Part shown: piece after piece, positions 42,400 through 50,079 of the stretch
Layout of the letters: every line of letters starts with the position of its first letter
How positions within the stretch are numbered: the stretch's first letter is position 1
Source of the DNA: DASZBX01 sp035943635
GTDB taxonomy: Bacteria > Actinomycetota > Actinomycetes > Streptomycetales > Catenulisporaceae
Assembly (NCBI GenBank): GCA_035943635.1
Contig: DASZBX010000033.1
Coordinates: forward strand, 1-64,000
Length of the DNA: 64,000 nt
Reading direction: 5' to 3'
The notes under the pieces: generated by a model
What the model was told of the DNA's origin: nothing
What the model saw: only the letters and a program-made list of their open reading frames with translations
Database searches by the model: none
Made by a program: the position numbers and the translations under genes

Positions 42400-45081
42400 T
42401 CAGACCCGGGTGCGGCGGGGGTTGGCCACCCCGCCGCCGTGCGCCTCGGCCTCGGCGTCCGAGTGGTCCGCGGGTCCGGACTGCTCCGGCTCCCCGGTCG
42501 GCTCGGCGCCGGACACGTTGGCGTTGACCCGGGCCGGGTTCTCCTCGGCCGCGACCGCCTTCTTCGCGGTGCGCCGGCGCGGGGCCTTGGCCGGCGCGTC
42601 CGAGCCCGCGGCGACCAGGTCGCCGCCGACCTGCTCGGCGGTCGGCTGGGCCGGGATGACCAGGTCGGCGGCCGGCGGCTCGGCCTCGGTCGTCTTGCGG
42701 GCCCGGGTGCGCTTGCGGGCGGCGGGCGCGGTCGCGTCGGCGTCGGCCGCGTCGACCGGCTCGGCCACCTCCGCGACCACGGTCGCGGTCGCCGTCTCCA
42801 CGGCGGCCTCGGTCGTCTTGCGCGCGCGGGACCGCTTGCGGGCGGGCGCGGCCGGGGCGGCGTCGAGCTCGAGCTCCGGAACGGTGTCGACCGCGGCCGT
42901 CACGGCGGTCTCGTCGGCCGCGAGCGGGGCCGCGGGCTCCGCCTTCTTCCGGGACCGGCTCCGCTTACGCTCGGCCGGGGCCTCGGCCGCCGCAGCGGCC
43001 AGCTCTGCGGGCGCGGCGGGCGCGGTCGGCTCCGCGGCGGGCGTGAACCGCGGGTCGCTCAGGCTGCCCGGGGCGAGCTTGAACGGGTCGTTCAGCGCCG
43101 CCCGGGGCTGGGCCGCACGGGTGCGCGCGGCCGGGGCCTTGGCGGGCGCCGCGGACTCGAACAGCGAGTCGGACAGGCTGCCCGGAGCCAGGCTGCCGGG
43201 GGCCAGCTTGTACGGGTCGGACCCGGACGGCTCGGCCGACCGCGGCCCGGCCGACGACGCCGAACCCGAGGTCGCGGCGGTCGCGGCGCCGGCGGCCGGC
43301 TTGCCCGACCGGGACCGGGCCCGGCGCGAGCGGGTCGGCTCGGCGGGCGCGGCCGGCTCGACCGGGGTCCCGGCGGCGGCGACCACGGTCACGACCGACT
43401 CGTTCTCACCGATCGGCACTTCGACGGCCACCGGCTCGTCCGGGCTCTGCACGGCCGCGCCGGCCGGCAGGCTCACGCCGCCGCGGGTGCGGTTGCGGGT
43501 GCGCTGGCGCGGCGTGCGCTCGGCCCGCGGGGCGTCCGCCGCGGAACGCTCGGCGCGCGCCGCCGGCCGCTCGGCCGGGGCCGCGCCCGGCCGGTCGGCG
43601 CGGGGCGGGGCGGCCGAGCGCGCGGAACGGCTGCGCCCGGTCTCGCCGAGGTCCTCGAGCTCCTCCGCGGCCAGGCCGGCCCGGGTGCGCTCCACCTTCG
43701 GCAGCACGCCCTTGCTCCCGGTCGCGATGCCGAGGTCGGCGAACAGCTGCGGGGAGGTGGAGTAGGTCTCCGGCGGGTCCGGGAAGGACAGGTCCAGGGT
43801 CTTGTTGATCAGGTTCCACTTGGGCACCTCGTCCCAGTCCACCAGGGTCACCGCGGTGCCCTTGTTCCCGGCCCGGCCGGTGCGCCCGATCCGGTGGGTG
43901 TAGACCTTCTCGTCCTCGGGGCACTGGAAGTTCACCACGTGGGTGACGCCCTCCACGTCGATCCCGCGGGCCGCGACGTCGGTGGCCACCAGCACGTCCA
44001 CCTTGCCGTTGCGGAACGCGCGCAGGGCCTGCTCGCGGGCGCCCTGGCCCAGGTCGCCGTGCACCGCGGCGACCGCGAAGTGCCGGGCGGCGAGCTCCTC
44101 GGCCACCTTGGCCACGGTCCGCTTGGTCCGGGCGAACACCATCGCCAGGCCGCGGCCGTCGGCCTGCAGCACCCGGGAGAGCAGCTCGATCTTGTCCATC
44201 GAGTGCGCCCGGTAGACGAACTGGGAGATGTTGCGCACCTGCGTGCCGTGGTCGTCCGGGTCGGCCGCGCGGATGTGGGTCGGCTTGGTCATGTACCGGC
44301 GGGCCAGGGAGATCACCTGGCCGGGCATGGTGGCCGAGAACAGCATGGTCTGGCGCTGGGCGGGCAGCTGGTCGATGATCCGCTCGACGTCCGGCAGGAA
44401 GCCGAGGTCGAGCATCTCGTCGGCCTCGTCCAGGATCAGGATCCGGACCCGGCTCAGGTCCAGGTGCTTCTGCTGGCACAGGTCCAGCAGCCGGCCGGGG
44501 GTGCCGACCGCGACGTCGATGCCGGCCCGCAGCGCCTCCACCTGGGGCTCGTAGGCGCGGCCGCCGTACAGCGCGTGCACCCGCACGGCGCGGACCTTGC
44601 CCGCGGCGGCGAGGTCGCCGGCGACCTGTATGGCCAGCTCGCGGGTGGGCACCACGACCAGGGCCTCGGGCGCGCCGTGCGCCGGGGCCAGGGCGTTGGC
44701 CGGGCCGGACGAGCGGCCCCGGCCCCGGGACCGGCCGCGGCCGCCCTTCGGCGCGGGCCCGGCGGCGGGGGCGGCCTCGTCGGCCGGGTCGGCCGCGGCC
44801 TCGGCCGGCTGCGCGGTGTCCGCGCTCAGACCGGTCACCCGCTGGAGCACGGGGATGCCGAAGGCGAGGGTCTTGCCGGTGCCGGTCTTGGCCTGGCCGA
44901 TCACGTCCGAGCCGCTGAGCGCGACCGGGATGGTGGCGGACTGGATCGGGAAGGGGCGGGTGATCCCCAGCGAGTCGAGCGCCTCCACGGTCTCCGGCAG
45001 CACGCCGAGCGCGGCGAACGTCAGCGTCGGGGTCTCGGCGGCGGGGGCGGGCTCGGGCTGGATCTCGGATGTGGTGTTGAT
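42400..45081 (-). CDS. DEAD-box RNA helicase with Arg/Ala-rich tail, probable AUC start
   Basis: An ATP-dependent RNA helicase of about 893 residues. Motifs: Q (PFPIQ), I (AKTGTGKT), II (DEAD), III (SAT), and VI (HRIGRTGRAG). The last 450 residues are low-complexity, basic Ala/Pro/Arg sequence with repeats such as RKRSRARKTTEA, likely RNA-binding. With the GTG at 45003 the protein would start in mid-motif at LPETVEAL and lack the conserved TFAALGV just before it. The frame runs open to about 45100 with no ATG, GTG or TTG, while an ATC at 45081 lies 7 nt after GAGG. I therefore start here. The adjacent ferritin-like gene is the usual neighbour. Confidence 0.85.
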   Translation of the reverse strand: MNTTSEIQPEPAPAAETPTLTFAALGVLPETVEALDSLGITRPFPIQSATIPVALSGSDVIGQAKTGTGKTLAFGIPVLQRVTGLSADTAQPAEAAADPADEAAPAAGPAPKGGRGRSRGRGRSSGPANALAPAHGAPEALVVVPTRELAIQVAGDLAAAGKVRAVRVHALYGGRAYEPQVEALRAGIDVAVGTPGRLLDLCQQKHLDLSRVRILILDEADEMLDLGFLPDVERIIDQLPAQRQTMLFSATMPGQVISLARRYMTKPTHIRAADPDDHGTQVRNISQFVYRAHSMDKIELLSRVLQADGRGLAMVFARTKRTVAKVAEELAARHFAVAAVHGDLGQGAREQALRAFRNGKVDVLVATDVAARGIDVEGVTHVVNFQCPEDEKVYTHRIGRTGRAGNKGTAVTLVDWDEVPKWNLINKTLDLSFPDPPETYSTSPQLFADLGIATGSKGVLPKVERTRAGLAAEELEDLGETGRSRSARSAAPPRADRPGAAPAERPAARAERSAADAPRAERTPRQRTRNRTRGGVSLPAGAAVQSPDEPVAVEVPIGENESVVTVVAAAGTPVEPAAPAEPTRSRRARSRSGKPAAGAATAATSGSASSAGPRSAEPSGSDPYKLAPGSLAPGSLSDSLFESAAPAKAPAARTRAAQPRAALNDPFKLAPGSLSDPRFTPAAEPTAPAAPAELAAAAAEAPAERKRSRSRKKAEPAAPLAADETAVTAAVDTVPELELDAAPAAPARKRSRARKTTEAAVETATATVVAEVAEPVDAADADATAPAARKRTRARKTTEAEPPAADLVIPAQPTAEQVGGDLVAAGSDAPAKAPRRRTAKKAVAAEENPARVNANVSGAEPTGEPEQSGPADHSDAEAEAHGGGVANPRRTRV

Positions 45082-45371
45082 GGTTCTACCTCTTCGTATT
45101 CGTCAACGGCAGGTGCGGACCCGGCTTCGTGTCTAGACGTGCCGGGATCGGCTGGAACCTTCTGTCCAGCGCGCTCGCGCGGTCGCATGCCGTTGCGTAA
45201 CATGGGCGAACCGTGCGGTCGAAGCCGATCGGGTTGCGTTCGGCCGACCGGGCATCTCAGGCGGTGCACTGATTCAGCTACACCGCCGATGTCACTATGT
45301 TACCAGCTAGTCAATCGACGATCGAGCACGTTTCGCGCCGACCTTCGGTCGCGGTGGGGAAGGGACGACCG

Positions 45372-46112
45372 GTGAGCGGTTCGGCGGACAGGGGCGGCGC
45401 GAGTGCGTACGCGGCCCTGGTGGAGTGGGAGAACTACGGCCGGCTGGCCGGGTTGGCTCCCGGCCTGGCCGACCGGATCGCGGTGGCCGAGGCCTCGGCC
45501 GGCGCGCTGGCCCGGTACCGGGCCGCGCTGGACCGGCTGATCGCGGCCGACCAGGACCCGGCCGCGGCGATGGCCGCGAGCGTGCGGTTCGTGGACGGTG
45601 CCCGGGCCCGGGTGGCGCCTTCGACCTGGTGGGAGGCCCTGGTGGTGGCCGTGGTGTGGGTGCCGCTGGTGCAGGTGCTGGCCGCCGCGGCGCCGCCGGA
45701 GGCGTCCGGCGCGGACGCGTCCGCGCCGGAGCCGGGGGACTCGGCGGCGGCCAAACGGGACGGTTGGGCCGTCTGGCGGGTTCGCGACGCGGTCGAGGCC
45801 GACCCGGCCCTCGGCGCGCGGCTGGCGCTGTGGGGCCGGCGGCTGGGCGGCGAGGCGATCGCGCTCGCGGCGGGCTTCGCCGAGCTGGAACCGAGCGTCA
45901 GTGGACCGCGCGACGCGGTTCCCGGGCAGCCCGGGACCGCTGTTTCCGCTGTTCAGAAGGGTCAGGTGGCCCCAGCGGGCCAGGGCGGGCAGCCGGACCG
46001 GGCGCAGTGGGCCGCGTCCTACGTCGCGCTGGCCGACCAGGTGGCCAAGGCGCACGCGGCCGCGCTCGTCCCGCTGTTCGGGCCGGCGCAGCTGCAGCCC
46101 GCCGGTCGTTAG
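45372..46112 (+). CDS. Ferritin-like fold protein
   Basis: A 246-residue protein of the ferritin-like (tRNA hydroxylase MiaE-related) group that lies divergent to the DEAD-box helicase in Streptomyces. Helical stretches are clear (YAALVEWENYGRLAGLAPGL, ARYRAALDRLIAADQDP, GWAVWRVRDAVEADPALG), and Glu/His metal ligands are probably partly lost: only a few candidate Glu residues remain (YAALVEWE, LGGEAIAL), so iron binding is uncertain. GTG at 45372 follows GAAGGGA; an ATG at 45297 would add 25 residues with a weaker signal. Confidence 0.78.
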   Translation: MSGSADRGGASAYAALVEWENYGRLAGLAPGLADRIAVAEASAGALARYRAALDRLIAADQDPAAAMAASVRFVDGARARVAPSTWWEALVVAVVWVPLVQVLAAAAPPEASGADASAPEPGDSAAAKRDGWAVWRVRDAVEADPALGARLALWGRRLGGEAIALAAGFAELEPSVSGPRDAVPGQPGTAVSAVQKGQVAPAGQGGQPDRAQWAASYVALADQVAKAHAAALVPLFGPAQLQPAGR

Positions 46113-46317
46113 ACGTTCGTGACCTGAGCCCTGCTCAACGACCCTCGGCGGCCGCCTGCGGACGGCTCTCGTCCCGGCCGGCCCGCTACCCCGCCTGCTC
46201 CCGTGCGCCGCTCGGACACCTCGCGCACCTGCTCTGCGAGCCGGAAAAGAGGCGCCGGCGGCTCCGGGAGGAGCGGCCGGCGGCCCGGGGCGGTCCGCGC
46301 GGGACCGCCGGGGACGG

Positions 46318-46548
46318 CTACGAGGCGCCGAAGCCGACCCGGCGGGAGCTCGGCTCGCCGATCTCGACGTAGGCCAGCTTGTCCGAGGGGACGATCACCT
46401 TGCGGCCCTTGTCGTCCTCCAGCGCCAGGACGTTCGTCTTGCCGGCCAGCGCGGCCGAAATCGCCTTCTCGAGTTCCTCGGCAGTCTGGTCGGTGTCCAG
46501 GGTCAGCTCACGGGCCGAGTACTGGATACCGATCTTGATCTCCACCAT
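46318..46548 (-). CDS. DUF3107 protein
   Basis: A 76-residue protein of an actinobacterial family. It begins MVEIKIGIQYSARELTLD, then TAEELEKAISAALAG, and ends DDKGRKVIVPSDKLAYVEIG. Function unknown; conserved with the TetR and moeZ genes. ATG at 46548 after AGGAG. An upstream in-frame extension to 46584 lacks a binding site. Confidence 0.9.
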   Translation of the reverse strand: MVEIKIGIQYSARELTLDTDQTAEELEKAISAALAGKTNVLALEDDKGRKVIVPSDKLAYVEIGEPSSRRVGFGAS

Positions 46549-46668
46549 TGTCGCGCTCCTTAACAGACGGCTTTCCTGGGGCAAGCCTATTGCCGCCCGT
46601 TCGATTCCGGCGTATCGCCACCGGCCGCCCGGCGTCGCGGCCCCGCGTCCGGCCCGGGCGGGCGCCGA

Positions 46669-47301
46669 TTACAGGTGCGGGAAGTAGCCGATGCCGCGCC
46701 AGGACAGCTGGCCGACCAGCTGGGCCGCGAGGTCCCGCGGCACCGGGCTGCCCGAGGCCAGCCAGTAGCGCGCCGCCACCTGGGCGGTGCCGGTCAGGCC
46801 GACCGCCAGCAGCATCGACTCGTCGATGCTCAGGCCGGTGTCCTCGGCGATCACCGCGCTGATCAGCCTGGCGCAGTCCAGCTCGGCCTGGGCCACCCGG
46901 TCCCGGACCGCGTTCTCGTTGGTCAGGTCCGACTCGAAGACCAGCCGGAACGCGCCGCTCTCGTGTTCGACGAAGGTGAAGTAGGCGGCCACCGTGGCCG
47001 CGACCCGCTGCTTGTTGTCGGCGGTCGACTCCAGCGCCGCGCGCACCGCGTCCACCAGGTAGCCGCAGTGCTGGTCGAGCAGCGCCAGGTACAGGTCGAG
47101 CTTGCCCGGGAAGTGCTGGTAGAGCACCGGCTTGGAGACCCCGGCGCGCTCGGCGATGTCGTCCATCGCGGCGGCGTGGTAGCCCTGGGCGACGAACACC
47201 TCCTGGGCCGCGCCGAGCAGCTGGTTGCGCCGGGCCAGCCGGGGCAGCCGGGCCGAGCGCTGCCGATTCTCAGCGGGGTAGAGCGTCTCGGCTGCGGTCA
47301 C
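46669..47301 (-). CDS. TetR-family regulator
   Basis: A 210-residue regulator. The N-terminal HTH at about 25-70 contains QLLGAAQEVFVAQGYHAAAM, DDIAERAGVSKPVLYQHFPG. The C-terminal domain is helical with DESMLLAVGLTGTAQVAARY. GTG at 47301 is chosen, since AGGGAAG lies 6 nt upstream; a longer reading to 47373 is low-complexity. It faces moeZ across 210 bp and sits beside DUF3107 as in Streptomyces. The ligand is unknown. Confidence 0.87.
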   Translation of the reverse strand: MTAAETLYPAENRQRSARLPRLARRNQLLGAAQEVFVAQGYHAAAMDDIAERAGVSKPVLYQHFPGKLDLYLALLDQHCGYLVDAVRAALESTADNKQRVAATVAAYFTFVEHESGAFRLVFESDLTNENAVRDRVAQAELDCARLISAVIAEDTGLSIDESMLLAVGLTGTAQVAARYWLASGSPVPRDLAAQLVGQLSWRGIGYFPHL

Positions 47302-47510
47302 GGTGACTTCCCTGGTGGTCGAGGACAGCGGTGCGCTCGCCCGGGGTGGCGGGCGACGTCTGGTCCGACCCATCCTACGCGCGAGTAACCTGGTCGGACA
47401 GGTCCGGCGGCTTTCCCACTACGTGAGCAGCGGTTTCGGGAATCACCCGGGCCGTGGGACTGTTGGATCCACTAGCAAACACAAGCAACGAGATGAGTGA
47501 GGGGTCCGCT

Positions 47511-48704
47511 GTGTCCGCAGCGCCTGTGAAACTCCCGCCTTTGGTGGAGCCGGCCGCTCAGTTGACCGTCGACGAGGTGCGCCGGTACTCGCGCCACCTG
47601 ATCATCCCCGATGTGGCCATGGACGGCCAGAAGCGGCTGAAGAACGCCAAGGTGCTGTGCGTGGGCGCCGGCGGCCTCGGCTCGCCCGCGCTGATGTACC
47701 TGGCCGCGGCCGGCGTCGGCACGCTGGGCATCGTGGAGTTCGACACGGTCGACGAGTCCAACCTCCAGCGCCAGATCATCCACGGCCAGTCCGACGTGGG
47801 CCGGTCCAAGGCCGAGTCGGCCCGCGACTCGGTGCGCGAGATCAACCCGTATGTGACCGTGGTGCTGCACGAGGAGCGCCTCGAGTCCGACAACGTGATG
47901 GAGATCTTCTCCCAGTACGACCTGATCGTGGACGGGACGGACAACTTCGCCACCCGCTACCTGGTCAACGACGCCTGCGTGCTGCTGAACAAGCCGTACG
48001 TGTGGGGTTCGATCTACCGGTTCGACGGCCAGGCCTCGGTCTTCTGGTCCGAGTACGGCCCCTGCTACCGCTGCCTGTACCCGGAGCCCCCGCCCCCCGG
48101 CATGGTCCCGTCCTGCGCCGAGGGCGGCGTGCTCGGCGTGCTGTGCGGCTCGATCGGCGCGATCCAGGTCACCGAGGCGATCAAGCTGCTCACCGGCATC
48201 GGCGAGCCGCTGGTCGGCCGGCTGATGATCTACGACGCCCTGGAGATGTCGTACCGCTCGGTCAAGGTCCGCAAGGACCCGGAGTGCGCGGTCTGCGGCA
48301 AGAACCCGACCGTGACCGAGCTGATCGACTACGAGGCCTTCTGCGGCGCGGTCTCCGAGGAGGCGCTGGAGGCGGCCAAGGACTCGACCATCGTCCCGCG
48401 CACGCTCAAGGAGTGGATCGACAACGGCGAGAACATCGCCGTGATCGACGTGCGCGAGCCGGCCGAGTACGAGATCGTCAGCATCGACGGCTCCACCCTG
48501 ATCCCCAAGGGCGAGTTCCTGCTCGGCGAGGCGCTGGCGAAGCTGCCGCAGGACAAGCGGATCGTGCTGCACTGCAAGTCGGGCGTGCGCTCGGCCGAGT
48601 GCCTGGCCATCGTGAAGTCGGCCGGGTTCTCCGACGCGGTGCACCTCGGCGGCGGCATCGTCGCCTGGGTCAACCAGATCGAGCCGGCCAAGCCGATCTA
48701 CTAG
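47511..48704 (+). CDS. moeZ: MoeB/ThiF-type adenylyltransferase-sulfurtransferase
   Basis: A 397-residue two-domain enzyme. Residues about 20-270 are the E1-like adenylation domain (GAGGLGSPALMYLAAAGVGT, RQIIHGQSDVG, DNFATRYLVND) with zinc CxxC pairs (CYRCLYPEP and CAVCGKNP). The C-terminal rhodanese domain has the persulfide Cys in LHCKSGVRSAE. It activates the C-terminus of MoaD/CysO/ThiS-like sulfur carriers and passes sulfur to them. I choose GTG 47511 after GAGGGG; ATG 47493 adds six residues. It is near-universal in actinobacteria. Confidence 0.94.
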   Translation: MSAAPVKLPPLVEPAAQLTVDEVRRYSRHLIIPDVAMDGQKRLKNAKVLCVGAGGLGSPALMYLAAAGVGTLGIVEFDTVDESNLQRQIIHGQSDVGRSKAESARDSVREINPYVTVVLHEERLESDNVMEIFSQYDLIVDGTDNFATRYLVNDACVLLNKPYVWGSIYRFDGQASVFWSEYGPCYRCLYPEPPPPGMVPSCAEGGVLGVLCGSIGAIQVTEAIKLLTGIGEPLVGRLMIYDALEMSYRSVKVRKDPECAVCGKNPTVTELIDYEAFCGAVSEEALEAAKDSTIVPRTLKEWIDNGENIAVIDVREPAEYEIVSIDGSTLIPKGEFLLGEALAKLPQDKRIVLHCKSGVRSAECLAIVKSAGFSDAVHLGGGIVAWVNQIEPAKPIY

Positions 48705-48822
48705 GTCTGCCGGTTCGGTGTAACGGTGTGATGAGGTGCGGTCCGGCCGCGGGCTCCCGATCAGGGGGTTCGCGGCCGGACTTTTCCGTTCCCGGCCGCC
48801 GCGGTGGAAGCGCGAGAGCGGG

Positions 48823-48870
48823 CTGTTTTAGGTAGCATCGATCTATGTAGATGGCATCTACCTAAAACAG
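48823..48870. promoter_or_regulatory. 48-bp palindrome before the AAA ATPase
   Basis: CTGTTTTAGGTAG (48823-48835) and CTACCTAAAACAG (48858-48870) are perfect 13-bp inverted repeats; the middle adds ATCTA/TAGAT pairs, so 37 of 48 bases lie in paired positions. It is AT-rich against its surroundings and ends 9 bp before the GTG at 48880. It may be an operator or a translation-blocking hairpin. Confidence 0.7.
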
Positions 48871-48879
48871 GGGTGCGCC

Positions 48880-50079
48880 GTGGCAGGTGGATTCGTAGGG
48901 CGTTCGCGGGAATTGGCGCTGCTCACCAAGCGGCTCGACCGGGTCAGCGGAACGGGCACCGGGGTGGCGTTGGCGATCCGCGGCCGCCGACAGGTGGGCA
49001 AGTCGAGACTGGTGCAGGAATTCTGCGACCGCGCAGGCCTGCCGTACTTCTACTTCACCGCCACCAAGGGGGCCTCGCCGGTGGAGGCGGTGGCTTCGTT
49101 CGCCGCCGAGCTGCGCGACTCGGCTCTGCCCCGCGATCCGGCCCTGGTACCCGACCTCCCGACCGGCAACTGGCCGGACGCGTTGCGGGTCCTGGCCGGC
49201 GCGCTGCCCGCGACGCCGAGCATCGTGGTCGTCGACGAACTGCCCTGGCTCGCGGAACAGGACTCGCTTCTGGACGGTGCGCTGCAGACGGCCTGGGACC
49301 GCCTTCTCTCCCCCCACCCGGTGCTGCTCCTGGTGCTGGGCAGCGACCTGCACATGATGGCCCGGCTCACCGCTTACTCCCAGCCGTTCTACGGCCGGGC
49401 GGACAACCTGGTGCTCGGGCCGCTCAACCCGGCCGAGACCGGCGCCATGCTGGGGCTGGCCGGGGCGGACGCCGTCGACGCGCACCTGGTCTCCAGCGGC
49501 CTGCCCGGCATCCTGCGCGCCTGGCCGCACGCCACCCCGGCGCTCGCCTTTTTGGAGCAGGAGTGCCAGGACCCCGCCTCCGCGCTCTTCGGCGTCCCCG
49601 GCGCCTCACTGCTGGCCGAGTTTCCGCAACCGGACCAAGCCCGCCGGGTGATCGAGGCGGTCGGCGCCGGGGAGCGCACGCACGCGAACATCGCCGCCGC
49701 AGCCGGCGGCCGCGAAGGACCGGTGGCCTCGGGCAGCCTCTCGCCTCTGCTGCGTCGCCTGGCCGAGGACAAACGTGTCCTCGCCGTCGACCAGCCGCTT
49801 TCCACCCAACTGGGCAAACCCGCGCTCTACCGGATCGCCGACAGCAATCTGCGTCTCTACCTCGCCGCGCTGCGCCAAGCCGAAGAGCTGGTGCGCCGCG
49901 GACGAGCCGAGGCCGCCTACCGGCTGGTCCAGCGCCGCTGGCACAGCTGGCGGGGCAAGGCGGTCGAGCCGCTGGTGCGCGAGGCGCTGGAACTGGCCGC
50001 ACGCCTGCTCCCAACCTACAGATCGCCCTTACGCTGCAGATACGTGAACGCAACCCACCCCGGCAGCACCGGCAGATAG
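48880..50079 (+). CDS. AAA-type ATPase, C-terminus apparently lost
   Basis: A 399-residue P-loop ATPase: FVGRSRELALLTKRL, then a variant Walker A GRRQVGKSRL, Walker B VVVDELPWL, and the sensor-like LLLVLGSDLHMM. Residues about 240-330 look like a winged helix. Relatives continue into a DUF234-type nuclease-like domain of about 100 residues; here the homology ends near LEALELAARLL (residue 379) and the last 20 residues are antisense to the membrane protein gene that overlaps by 64 bp. The remaining protein could still bind ATP. A palindrome lies just upstream. Confidence 0.8.
   Translation: MAGGFVGRSRELALLTKRLDRVSGTGTGVALAIRGRRQVGKSRLVQEFCDRAGLPYFYFTATKGASPVEAVASFAAELRDSALPRDPALVPDLPTGNWPDALRVLAGALPATPSIVVVDELPWLAEQDSLLDGALQTAWDRLLSPHPVLLLVLGSDLHMMARLTAYSQPFYGRADNLVLGPLNPAETGAMLGLAGADAVDAHLVSSGLPGILRAWPHATPALAFLEQECQDPASALFGVPGASLLAEFPQPDQARRVIEAVGAGERTHANIAAAAGGREGPVASGSLSPLLRRLAEDKRVLAVDQPLSTQLGKPALYRIADSNLRLYLAALRQAEELVRRGRAEAAYRLVQRRWHSWRGKAVEPLVREALELAARLLPTYRSPLRCRYVNATHPGSTGR

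Noticed and set aside
42439..45375. 978-codon plus-strand frame opposite the helicase
   Set aside because: It is antisense to motifs of a well-defined DEAD-box helicase; its Gly/Arg/Leu bias is typical of such shadows.
48862..49530. 222-codon minus-strand frame across the AAA gene
   Set aside because: It is antisense to Walker motifs and has no homology; the plus-strand frame is the gene.
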